Shown: positions 23,675 through 32,205 of the stretch, piece after piece
How positions within the stretch are numbered: the first letter of the stretch is position 1
Layout: every line of letters begins with the position of its first letter
Source: Pseudomonadota bacterium
GTDB taxonomy: Bacteria > Desulfobacterota > Desulfovibrionia > Desulfovibrionales > Desulfovibrionaceae
Direction of reading: 5' to 3'
Assembly: GCA_018822105.1 (NCBI GenBank)
Contig: JAHJLB010000024.1
Coordinates: 1 to 39,798, forward strand
DNA: 39,798 bases
The notes under the pieces: generated by a model
What the model was told of the DNA's origin: nothing
Databases searched by the model: none
The model's input: only the letters and a program-made list of their open reading frames with translations
Made by a program: the position numbers and the translations under genes

Positions 23675-25018
23675 GTGCCCCTGTCTCCCGCTCTTGCCGA
23701 CCTCTTCCCCAGCGCCTCCGCCATCCCCGCCGACTACGCCGCCGCGCTGCCCTGCGACAGCAAGGAATACCTCATCGGCGGCGAACTGCGTGCCTGGGGC
23801 GGCCCCATGCAGGAAATCCACTCCCCCATCCTCGTCCGTGAGGGCCAAGAGTTGCAGCCGTAGCGCATCGGCTCCTGCCCGGTCAGCGATGGCGAGACCG
23901 GCATGCAGGCGCTGGACGCTGCCTGCCGCGCCTTTGACAACGGGCGCGGCGTCTGGCCTATTATGAGCGTGGCCGGGCGCATCAATGCTGTGGAGGACTT
24001 CGCACGTCGCATGGCCGCGCGACGCGAACAAGAGGTGGGGCTTATGTCCTGGGAGATCTGCAAGTCATTGTCCGACTGCGGCAAGGAATTCGACCGCACC
24101 GTGGACTACAGCCGAGACACGGTTGAGGCATTGAAAGATCTGGACCACATCTCCACGGGCTTTGTCATGGAGGTGGGCATCCTCGGCCAGATCAGGCGCT
24201 CACCCCTGGGCGTGGTCTTTTGCCTGGGGCCGTTCAACTATCCCCTGAACGAGACTTTCACCACCCTCATCCCGGCGCTGATCATGGGCAACACCGTGCT
24301 CATGAAGACCCCGAAGATCGGCAAGATGCTGATCTTTCCGCTACTGGAATGCTTCTGCGCGGCCTTCCCGGCAAGCGTCATCAACGTCATTTCCGGCGGC
24401 CGCGAAATGCTCGCGCCCATCATGTCCTCGGGCCGGGTGAACGTGCTGGCCTTCATCGGCACCAACCGCGCTGCAGACGCCATGCAGGCCCAGCATCCCA
24501 AGCCGCACCGCCTGCGCTGCATGCTGGGCCTGGAGGCCAAAAACGCCGCCATCGTGCTGGCGGACGCGGACCTGGACCAGGCCGTGGTCGAGTGCCTGCG
24601 CGGCGCGCTCACGTTCAACGGCCAGCGCTGCACGGCCATCAAGATGATCCACGTGGCACGGGAGCGCGCGGACGAGTTCCTGGAGCTCTTCTGCGCCGGG
24701 GTGACGAAGCTCCGGATCGGCTACCCTGGGAGCCTAGCGTGGACATCACCCCCCTGCCGGAGCCGGGCAAGGTGGACTATCTTCGCGGATTGGTGGACGA
24801 CGCCCTGGCCCTTGGGCAACGGTGATGAATCCCGGTGGCGGAGCCCTTCGGGACACGCTCTTCGCCCCGGCGGTGCTATATGCCGTGGACGGGCGCATGC
24901 GCGTATACCACGAGGAGCAGCTCGGGCCAGTGGTGCCCGTGGCTTCCTTTAAGGACATTGCGGAGCTACTCGGCTACGTCTCCGAGTCCAGCTACGGGCA
25001 GCAGGTGAGCTGGCCTGC
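23675..25018 (+). pseudogene. gapN: Decayed GapN-type aldehyde dehydrogenase
   Basis: The start (GTG 23675, AAGGAG six bases upstream) is intact and the sequence follows non-phosphorylating glyceraldehyde-3-phosphate dehydrogenase for about 445 codons: EYLIGGELRAWGGPMQE, NGRGVWPIMSVAGRI, LGVVFCLGPFNYPLNETFTTLIPALIMGN, the catalytic-Cys segment FNGQRCTAIK, ITPLPEPGKVDYL, EEQLGPVVPV. It is broken by a TAG at 23861, by what reads as one missing base near 24725 (YP-WEPSVDI) and another near 24818 (GQR-VMNPGGG). After YGQQVS (about 25010) the rest of the enzyme, roughly 100 residues, is missing. A functional protein is not possible without repair of all four faults. Confidence 0.93.
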
Positions 25019-25026
25019 CTGCCTTT

Positions 25027-25048
25027 CGAAAAATCGACCAGTTTTTCG
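25027..25048. promoter_or_regulatory. 22-bp inverted repeat upstream of the first TolC-like gene
   Basis: CGAAAAA / TTTTTCG with the centre TCGACCAG, about 100 bases before the gene. A related 22-bp element (CGAAAA ... GACCAG ... TTTCCG) lies at 35491-35512, 117 bases before the other TolC-like gene. Confidence 0.35.
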
Positions 25049-25145
25049 GGAAGAAGGTCATCCTTGTCGTTCGCTTGAAAAAGCGTTATGCATGTTGAGT
25101 TCACTCATGTTTCGTGCCTGTTACATATAGGAAAAACCTCACACT

Positions 25146-26594
25146 GTGATGCTGTGGAAACGTTTTATTCTCGCGCTATGCGCTTCAGTCCTGGTGGCAA
25201 CGGCTTACGCCCCCGGCTGGGCATTGGCGCAGACCCTGGCCCAGCGTTCAGGACCCGCCACTGACTCCCCGGTTCCTCAAGACCAGCTGACGTCCACCAC
25301 AGACAGCTCACGGGCCACGAGCCAAGCGGATGTTGCGGTGCTTTCGCCCCAGGGATTACGGCATGGCAACAAGCAGCTCCTGCTTTGGCTCACCGAGCTC
25401 AACGCGACGCATCCGCGGATCCTTGCCGCCAATGCCGAGGCCAAGGCCTCCGGGCATCGGCACGGCGCGGCACGATCCAAGCTGTTCCCAAGCGTGGACG
25501 CCAAGATTGACTTCGGCAATGAAAACATCACCCGACCGGCCCACGAGTCGAGCATGCTCCGCCAGGTGGCGTCGATCTCCGCCCGACAGTTGGTGTACGA
25601 CTTTGGCGCAGTGCCCGGCACCATTGACAAGGCCGCGGCGGAGAAAGACGCCAAGCTCACGCAGTTGGCGCAAACCCGCCAGGACATCCTTTACCAGGGC
25701 CTCACGGCCTATCTGAACCTGCTGAAGACATGCGAAAACGTTCGGCACGCCAAACTCTCTGTCGAAAGCATTCGAAGGCTTTCCGGCATTGAAGACGCCA
25801 TGGTTGAGCGCGGCATGGCCCTTTCCTATGACGCGCTGCAGATGAAGGCCCAAATGGTCGGGGCGAGGGCAAACCTTCTCCGCGCCGAACACAACCATGT
25901 TGTGGCGCTCAACTTTTTTGCCGCGGTCTTCGGGTTCAGACCTTCCGCTGATGAGCTCCAGCGCATGACCTACCCCGTCCCGGACAAGGCCGTCATCCCC
26001 GCCAGCCTCGACGCAGCCGTGGCAACTGCCCTTCAGACTCATCCGCAGTTGCTGATCATGAAGCAAACACGAGAAGCGAACCTGGCTGAGCTGAAGGCGA
26101 ACGAGGCGGCCTTCTTTCCAAGGTTCGACGTCGTCCTTGAAGGTCGCAACAGGCAGAACGACCAGGGTGTCGCCGGACTACGCAGTGAGGCGAGGGCTTC
26201 GCTGCAGTTTGGCTGGAATCTGTTCTCCGGCTTCCAGGACACCGAAAGGGTGAACGCCACCAAGGCAAACATTCAGAGGATGCTGCGGGCTGAGCTGGAC
26301 ACTCGGCGTCAAGTGGAGGAGCAAAGCAGGAATGCCTGGGCGCAGGTCGTTTCGGCCAGACAGAACCTGTTGATCAATCAAAACCAGTCTGCTCTTCTCA
26401 AGGTATTTCTTGGCAAATTGGACGAAGGCAGGATGTCGGGCGCCACCATCCGTCCCATAACGATAATAATCGGCGAGAGGGATTACCTTTCCTCGCTCGA
26501 TCAGGCCGTGATCGCCCGCACCGAAGCCGAGATCGGCATTTACACAATGCTGCTGAACATGGGTACGCTCACCCTCGACGTCTTTGCAAACTAG
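25146..26594 (+). CDS. TolC-like outer-membrane efflux protein
   Basis: 482 residues; GTG 25146 and ATG 25149 are both possible and no strong ribosome site is seen. The signal peptide is clear (WKRFILALCASVLVATAYAPGWALA). The body follows the TolC/OEP duplicated coiled-coil pattern: HPRILAANAEAKASGHRHGAARSKLFPSVDAKI, RQLVYDFGAVPGTIDKA, then FPRFDVVLEGRNR and LQFGWNLFSGFQDTERV. It forms the outer-membrane exit duct of a type I secretion system. A second member lies at 33974-35374 in the same locus. It directly precedes the RTX gene. Confidence 0.92.
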   Translation: MMLWKRFILALCASVLVATAYAPGWALAQTLAQRSGPATDSPVPQDQLTSTTDSSRATSQADVAVLSPQGLRHGNKQLLLWLTELNATHPRILAANAEAKASGHRHGAARSKLFPSVDAKIDFGNENITRPAHESSMLRQVASISARQLVYDFGAVPGTIDKAAAEKDAKLTQLAQTRQDILYQGLTAYLNLLKTCENVRHAKLSVESIRRLSGIEDAMVERGMALSYDALQMKAQMVGARANLLRAEHNHVVALNFFAAVFGFRPSADELQRMTYPVPDKAVIPASLDAAVATALQTHPQLLIMKQTREANLAELKANEAAFFPRFDVVLEGRNRQNDQGVAGLRSEARASLQFGWNLFSGFQDTERVNATKANIQRMLRAELDTRRQVEEQSRNAWAQVVSARQNLLINQNQSALLKVFLGKLDEGRMSGATIRPITIIIGERDYLSSLDQAVIARTEAEIGIYTMLLNMGTLTLDVFAN

Positions 26595-26704
26595 CGTCCG
26601 GATTTCACTCCGCGCGCTGCCACTGCATGCTGCGTCGTTGACGGCGCTGGGCTGGAATCAAGGGACGACATAGGCCAAAATGATATTTTTTGAGGGGATG
26701 GTCC

Positions 26705-29674
26705 ATGGCCGATAAAATTGGCGTCGCGCAGGTCATCAAAGGCACGGTTTCCGCCTCTGGCTCGGGCGGTGATCGCTCCCTTGAGGTCGGCGCTCCGGTC
26801 TTCAAGGGCGACACCCTTGTGGCGGCCAAAAGTTCTGCCGGCTCCATCCAGTTTTTGGACAAGACGGTCCTGAACGTTGGCGAGGGCTCGAAGGTCAGCC
26901 TGGACCAGTATGTCTACGACGCGGGCAAGGGCTCGGGACAGGTGCTGTTCAAGATGGCCCAGGGCACCTTCCGCGCTGTCACCGGCGAGATCGTCAAGCA
27001 CAGCCCAGAGACCTTCAAGCTTCAAAGCCCGCTGGCCACCATCGGCATCCGCGGCACCGAAACCGCGCACACCATCCCGGCCCCAGGCCTGGGCAATGAG
27101 CACCACTTGGTCATGGTCTTCGATGGCAAACCCGTCATCATCCAGCCCTTGGGCGGCGGCGCCCTCCAGGTGCTCAGCCAGTCCGGCGTCAAGTTGGAGG
27201 TGGGGCGTTTCGGCTCCGGACCAGTCCTGGTCATGACCCCGCAGGAGTTCAAGTACTTCCAGGCGCTGACAGCAAAGTCGCTGCAGCAGGAAGGCGCCCC
27301 TACCGATACCCTTACCACAAGCGTTCAGCAGAGTTTCTTGGGCAAGGCCGAGGCCAAGCTTCAGGCAATCCAAGCGGCGGCTGACAAGGCCCAGGCCGAG
27401 GCCCTGACCAAGGCCGCCGCCGCAGAGGCCGCGGCAAAGGCTGCCCAGGAGACAGCGCACAGCGGAGCGGACGCGGAGGCCAAGGCCGCCGCCGAAGCGG
27501 CGGCAAAGGCCGCGGCAGAGGCCGCCGCCAAGTCCGCCGCAGAGGCCAAGGCCGCAGCGGAACTGGCCGCCAAGGCGGCACAAGAGTTTGATGCCGAGCA
27601 AAAAGCGCTGACCCTGGCGGAGGCGGTCAAGCTGGCCTCGCAGCCGGGGGACCAGCAGGCCAAGCTGCACCTCTTTGACCATCTGGACAGCCAGGACAAC
27701 GCCGGGACATTCTTTACGTTGGGGCATTCGGACCACGGCGGACCAGGGTCGCAGCACGGCGGCATGCAGGTCTATCTTTCGCCCCTGGCCGCGGAGCAGG
27801 TGGAGGAGCAGCCCAAGTCCGAGACGCTGGTCAGCACCGAGGAAACCGCCCCGCAGCCGACGCATCTTGATCTGTCCGGTGTCGCTGGCGACGGCAGCGG
27901 CTTTTATGTGGACCTGGACGCCCCGGTGACCGGTCTCATCGCCCCGCGCAACGTTGACTACTATGAGACCAACACCAACCACGGCCTGGCCCCTGGCGGC
28001 GCGGCTGGGGTCACCCAGGTTTCGAGCAGCGTCGTCAATGTCACCGGCGGCGGCGACGCGGACAAGATCTACGGCGACGCCAGCGCCAACACCATCAAGA
28101 GCGGTCAGGGCAACGACCACGTCGAGGGCAAGGGCGGCAACGACACCATCGAGGGCGCCTTGGGCGACGACACCCTGAGGGGCGACGCCGGCAACGACAC
28201 CATTGACGGCGGCCCGGGGGACGACACCATGGACGGCGGGGCCGACATCGACACCCTGACGTACGCCAGCGCCGGCGCCGGCGTCTCCATAAGCCTGGGC
28301 ACCGCAGGCCCTCAGGTCACGGGCGGCGCGGGCACGGACACCATCTCCAACTTTGAAAACCTCATCGGGTCGGATTTTAACGACACCCTGGGCGGCACGG
28401 CAGGCGACAACGTCCTGGACGGCGGCGCGGGCACAGACACGCTCACTTACTTGTCCGCCGGCGCAGGCATCACCATGAGCCTGGCCCTTGCCACCGCCCA
28501 GGCCACAGGCGGCGCAGGATCAGACACCGTCTCCAATTTCGAGAACCTCAACGGCTCAAACTTTGCTGACTTCCTCACCGGCAACTCCGGCGACAACGTC
28601 ATCAACGGCCTTGACGGCGACGACACCATCGAGGGCGGCGCGGGCAACGACACCCTGGACGGCGGCAACAACATCGACACACTCAGCTACGCCAATGCAG
28701 GCTCCGGCGTCACCGTGAGCCTGGCCATCGCCACCCCTCAGGTCACGGGCGGCGCGGGAACGGACACCGTCTCCACCTTTGAGAACCTCACCGGCTCCGG
28801 CTTCGCCGACACCCTCACCGGCACGGCAGGCAACAACACCATCAACGGCGGCGACGGCGGCGACACCATCACAAGCCTTGCGGGTAACGACACCATCAAT
28901 GCCGGCAACGGCGACGACACCGTCAACATGAGCACCATGGACCTCAATGACACCGTTCATGGAGGCACAGGAAACGACACGCTCAAATTCACCGACACGG
29001 GCGCTGCCGCATCCGACCTCAACAACGTGGACGGCTTTGAGCACATCATCCTGGGTGACTCCACAGCGAACATAAAGATCCTGGCGAGCCTCTTCACCGA
29101 CGTGAGCCATCCCAGCGGCCCGGCCAGCGGAGATGCCGCCATCTATGTGGACGGCTCGGCCCTCACCGGCGCAAACTGCCTCACCTTTGACGGCAGCCTC
29201 AGCGCCAACGGCTACCTGTACATCACCGGCAGCGCGCAGGGCGACACCCTCATCGGCACCGGCAACAGCTCCACAAACAACTGGGGCGACAGGCTGTACG
29301 GCGCCGTCGGGGCCGACACGCTCAAGGGCGGAAGCGGCGCGGACTACTTCGTCTACAAGACGCCAGGCGAAGGCGGCGACACCATCCAGGACTTCAGCCG
29401 CGTGCAGTTGGACAAGTTCGCCTTTCTCAAGGCCAGCGCGGGCGGCGGCTTCACCTATGAAACCACTGCCCAGGCCCAGGCCCATGTCTACGACTCTGCT
29501 GCGGCGGCCGCAGCAGACGCGAACGCCTGCTGGTATCGCGTCGGCGACGAGTTGAAGTTTGACGCCGATGGATCGGGCCCTGGCGCGGTGGTCATCCTCG
29601 CCACGGTCACGGGCCTCTCCGGCCTCGGATTGCAGCCCACGGATGTCGTCATCGTGGACTCGGTCGTGCCTTGA
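26705..29674 (+). CDS. RTX protein with FecR-like N-terminal domain, type I secretion substrate
   Basis: 989 residues from the ATG at 26705 (GAGGGG 7 bases upstream). It has no signal peptide. Residues about 30-130 are a FecR-type domain (GDTLVAAKSSAGSIQFLDKTVLNVGEGSKVSLDQY, ATIGIRGTE). About 213-310 is an Ala/Lys/Glu-rich helical stretch built on AAAEAAAKA units. From about 455 on there are RTX nonapeptides (GGxGxDxLxG type) that bind calcium, mixed with three longer repeats, and the protein ends in LSGLGLQPTDVVIVDSVV. C-terminal secretion by a type I system with the neighbouring ABC/HlyD/TolC set is strongly suggested. Adhesin or surface-layer-like matrix protein is a guess. Confidence 0.9.
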   Translation: MADKIGVAQVIKGTVSASGSGGDRSLEVGAPVFKGDTLVAAKSSAGSIQFLDKTVLNVGEGSKVSLDQYVYDAGKGSGQVLFKMAQGTFRAVTGEIVKHSPETFKLQSPLATIGIRGTETAHTIPAPGLGNEHHLVMVFDGKPVIIQPLGGGALQVLSQSGVKLEVGRFGSGPVLVMTPQEFKYFQALTAKSLQQEGAPTDTLTTSVQQSFLGKAEAKLQAIQAAADKAQAEALTKAAAAEAAAKAAQETAHSGADAEAKAAAEAAAKAAAEAAAKSAAEAKAAAELAAKAAQEFDAEQKALTLAEAVKLASQPGDQQAKLHLFDHLDSQDNAGTFFTLGHSDHGGPGSQHGGMQVYLSPLAAEQVEEQPKSETLVSTEETAPQPTHLDLSGVAGDGSGFYVDLDAPVTGLIAPRNVDYYETNTNHGLAPGGAAGVTQVSSSVVNVTGGGDADKIYGDASANTIKSGQGNDHVEGKGGNDTIEGALGDDTLRGDAGNDTIDGGPGDDTMDGGADIDTLTYASAGAGVSISLGTAGPQVTGGAGTDTISNFENLIGSDFNDTLGGTAGDNVLDGGAGTDTLTYLSAGAGITMSLALATAQATGGAGSDTVSNFENLNGSNFADFLTGNSGDNVINGLDGDDTIEGGAGNDTLDGGNNIDTLSYANAGSGVTVSLAIATPQVTGGAGTDTVSTFENLTGSGFADTLTGTAGNNTINGGDGGDTITSLAGNDTINAGNGDDTVNMSTMDLNDTVHGGTGNDTLKFTDTGAAASDLNNVDGFEHIILGDSTANIKILASLFTDVSHPSGPASGDAAIYVDGSALTGANCLTFDGSLSANGYLYITGSAQGDTLIGTGNSSTNNWGDRLYGAVGADTLKGGSGADYFVYKTPGEGGDTIQDFSRVQLDKFAFLKASAGGGFTYETTAQAQAHVYDSAAAAAADANACWYRVGDELKFDADGSGPGAVVILATVTGLSGLGLQPTDVVIVDSVVP
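28250..28850 (+). repeat. Three long tandem repeats in the RTX domain
   Basis: Units beginning DTL(T/S)Y at 28250, 28436 and 28676 share the pattern DTLxYxxAGxGVxxSLxxAxxQVTGGAGTDT and FENLxGSxFxDxLxG. The first step is 62 codons; the second is 80 because it includes extra RTX nonapeptides. High DNA similarity makes the block prone to copy-number change. Confidence 0.8.
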
Positions 29675-29746
29675 GGCCCTGGCCCATTGGCCCGGCGCGG
29701 CCTTCCCGGCCCGCCTGCCCCTGAACCGCGGCCCTCTGGCCCGGCC

Positions 29747-30850
29747 CTAGAACAGCCCGCGCAGCTGCTCCGGAACGCTCGCCAGGTCCTCCCCACGCAG
29801 CTTCTCGGCAAACCATTGCTCCAGCGCCGCCGCTTCCACGGGCCGGCTCTGCGGGCAGATGCTCCTGTCCTGGTCTGTCAGGGGCAGGGCGTTCCACTTG
29901 CGGTTTTTTTCCCGCAGCAGTTCAAGATCCGCCGCCTGCAGATGCAGAAGCCACAGCGCAGGCTCCAGGCGCACCTCGTGCTCCTCAAAGGCCAGATGGA
30001 AGCCCTGCAGCCAGCTCACAGGAACACTTGCCAGCATGGGCTTGTGGTACAGCGCGCCTGCGGGCAGCAGGTGGCGACGCTGGGCCGAAACGCTCTCGCC
30101 AGGGTGCAGCGGCGCCTCGACGGCTGGGTCGTGCAGCACCTCAAAGGCCTGCCGCGGGGCCAGAATGCCCTGGCAGGATTCTTCCCCCAGCATACCCAGC
30201 AAGCCCTCGGCCCCGTACTCATATACCAGAAGTTCGTCAGCGTCGGAGTGCAGCACCCAGCGGAACTGGGAGAGCAGGAAGCGCTGGAACGAACCGCAGA
30301 ACCGGGCCATGTTGGCGTGGTCCACTGCTCCGCGCGGCAGGGGCACCACATTGGTCTCCGGATGCAGCACGGCCCTGGGCGACACCGGCGAGCCGTGGTC
30401 GAGGACATAGAGCTGGCAGTGGGGAACAAACCTGGAGTAGTGCGCCTCCCAGAAGCGCAACATCTTGTTGTCGTCATAGGCGTGGGTGAAGCAGGCCAGC
30501 AGCCCGGGCCGGGCATAGCTCCGGGTGTCCGGCACGGCCCTGGCGTAGTCGAAAAACGGCGCAAAGAATGAATGATGGAAGAGCAGGACTTCGGCGTGCT
30601 CGGGCATGGTCCCGGCTTCATCGCGCAGGAGAACGAAGACCTGCCGGTTCCTGGCGCGCAGGATGATCCGCTCCACTTCGCAGAGGTCGTCGGCCAGGAT
30701 CAGGGTGTCCTGCCTGAGCACAGCCCGGCCAAGAGGGTGGGTCACCTTGTCCAGCACGAGGAAGCAGCGCAGGCGCTCCCCGGCGATGTCCGCGCGGCTC
30801 AGGCGGATGTAGGCGGTCTGCGGGTCGTCCAGCCGATAGGCGTAGGCCAT
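29747..30850 (-). CDS. Glycosyltransferase (family 2-like) of the secretion operon
   Basis: 367 residues; AAGGGAG lies upstream of the ATG at 30850. The central part resembles GT2-like transferases of the DUF23/Glyco_tranf_2_4 kind: LLACFTHAYDDNKMLRFWEAHYSRFVPHCQLYVLDHGS, then WVLHSDADELLVY with the DxD metal site near residue 206, and a late HHxx-like AGALYHKP segment. It is the last gene of the operon, 26 bases after hlyD, and converges with the RTX gene. That location makes glycosylation of the secreted protein or a surface polymer plausible. There is no membrane segment. Confidence 0.75.
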   Translation of the reverse strand: MAYAYRLDDPQTAYIRLSRADIAGERLRCFLVLDKVTHPLGRAVLRQDTLILADDLCEVERIILRARNRQVFVLLRDEAGTMPEHAEVLLFHHSFFAPFFDYARAVPDTRSYARPGLLACFTHAYDDNKMLRFWEAHYSRFVPHCQLYVLDHGSPVSPRAVLHPETNVVPLPRGAVDHANMARFCGSFQRFLLSQFRWVLHSDADELLVYEYGAEGLLGMLGEESCQGILAPRQAFEVLHDPAVEAPLHPGESVSAQRRHLLPAGALYHKPMLASVPVSWLQGFHLAFEEHEVRLEPALWLLHLQAADLELLREKNRKWNALPLTDQDRSICPQSRPVEAAALEQWFAEKLRGEDLASVPEQLRGLF

Positions 30851-30876
30851 GCTCCCTTCCTTTCTGCTCCTGGCGC

Positions 30877-32205
30877 CTAGCGCTCGTGCAGCGACCCGCT
30901 CATGGAGTCGATGAAGGGCTCCAGCAGATATCCGAGCAAGGTGCGCTTTCCGATGTGGATGCCCACGATGACGCGCATGCCGGGGAAGAGGTCGTAGCGG
31001 TTGGACCGGCGCAGGAAGTGGTCCTGGTCTGTCTCCACCAGCACCTTGTAGAAGGTGCTAATGCCCCCAGGCACGACCTGGGTCACGGCGTCAGGGCTCA
31101 CGTGCAGCACCTTGCCGTTGATGTTGCCGAAGTGCATCGCGTCGCGCGAGGCCAGCTTCACCACCACGAGCTGCGCGGGCCGCACGTAGCCGACATCCTG
31201 GACGGGGAGATGCGCCTCGATGACCAGCTTGTCCCCGGCGGGAACGATCTCGGCCACGGTCATGCCAGGCTGGATGACCTCGCCCTCGCTGACCACGCTG
31301 AGGCTTTTGACGATTCCGGCCTCAGGCGCGCGCAGGGTGGTCCTGTCCTGGCTGTCGCGCACCTTCTTCATGCGCTGGGTAAGCTCCATGAGTTCGCGCT
31401 GGACTTTCTTGTACTCGGTCTCCACCTCTTCCCGGAAACGGTCCTGGGCGTGGGCCAGGTCGTCCTGGGCGCCGACCAGGGTCGATCGGGCGCGGGCGAG
31501 CCCGGCGGAGGTCTCCAGAATGGCGCTGCGGGTGTTGTTCTCCTCCTTGCGCCGGGCGATGAGCTCGTCCTCCTTGATCAGCCGCTCGCGGTAAAGATCT
31601 TCGCTGCGCTGCACCTGGCGCTGCACCAGGGGCAGATTGCGCCGGAGGTTTTCCAGCCTGGCGCCGATTTCGCGCACATCCTGCTCGCGCTGGGTCAGGC
31701 GCATGGCCTGGGTGGCTGTGTCGTTCTGTACGCGCTTCTGGCGGGCCTGAAACAGGCTCCGGGCCTGCTCCACGAGGTCCTTGTGCTTCTCCTCCATCTC
31801 CGCGGAGAACTGAAGGGCAGGCAGGCCCTTGGCCTCCGCCTCCAGGCGGGTGGATTCGATCTGCAGGGAAACCAGGCGCACATCAAGCTCTTCTGTGTTG
31901 GCCTCGGCCGCTGCGGCGTCCAAGACCACCAGAGGCTGGTCCTGTTTCACCAGGTCGCCTTCGTGGACCAGGATCTCCCGCACGATGCCACCTTCCAGGT
32001 GCTGGATCTTCTTCACCTTGGTGCGCGGAATGACCTCGCCAACGGCTTCGCTGACGATGTCCAGGCTGGTGCAGGCGGACCAGGCCAGGCTCAAGACCAG
32101 CAGGCACCCGCAAAGGTAAAGAAACCTTCGGTGTGCCGCCAGGGTCTGGTCCACGGCGCAGTAGGCGGCTTTCGGACCTAGCACGGAGGCGTCAGGTTCG
32201 CTCAC
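30877..32205 (-). CDS. HlyD-type membrane fusion protein of type I secretion
   Basis: 442 residues. One N-terminal membrane helix (FLYLCGCLLVLSLAWSA) is followed by the lipoyl/barrel-sandwich half (GGIVREILVHEGDLVKQDQPLVVLD), a long coiled coil (about residues 105-290), the second half (RAPEAGIVKSLSVVSEGEVIQPGMTVAEIVP) and a C-terminal beta domain. This is the HlyD pattern: an inner-membrane adaptor spanning to TolC. The ATG at 32205 overlaps the end of the ABC gene (ATGA). Confidence 0.95.
   Translation of the reverse strand: MSEPDASVLGPKAAYCAVDQTLAAHRRFLYLCGCLLVLSLAWSACTSLDIVSEAVGEVIPRTKVKKIQHLEGGIVREILVHEGDLVKQDQPLVVLDAAAAEANTEELDVRLVSLQIESTRLEAEAKGLPALQFSAEMEEKHKDLVEQARSLFQARQKRVQNDTATQAMRLTQREQDVREIGARLENLRRNLPLVQRQVQRSEDLYRERLIKEDELIARRKEENNTRSAILETSAGLARARSTLVGAQDDLAHAQDRFREEVETEYKKVQRELMELTQRMKKVRDSQDRTTLRAPEAGIVKSLSVVSEGEVIQPGMTVAEIVPAGDKLVIEAHLPVQDVGYVRPAQLVVVKLASRDAMHFGNINGKVLHVSPDAVTQVVPGGISTFYKVLVETDQDHFLRRSNRYDLFPGMRVIVGIHIGKRTLLGYLLEPFIDSMSGSLHER

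Noticed and set aside
26637-26665. TTGACG upstream of the RTX gene as a promoter
   Set aside because: The base 17 positions on reads AGGGAC, which is not a plausible -10, and no dyad accompanies it.
28024-28960. Possible CRISPR-like or satellite repeat
   Set aside because: The periodicity follows RTX codons in frame; there are no unique spacers between identical repeats.
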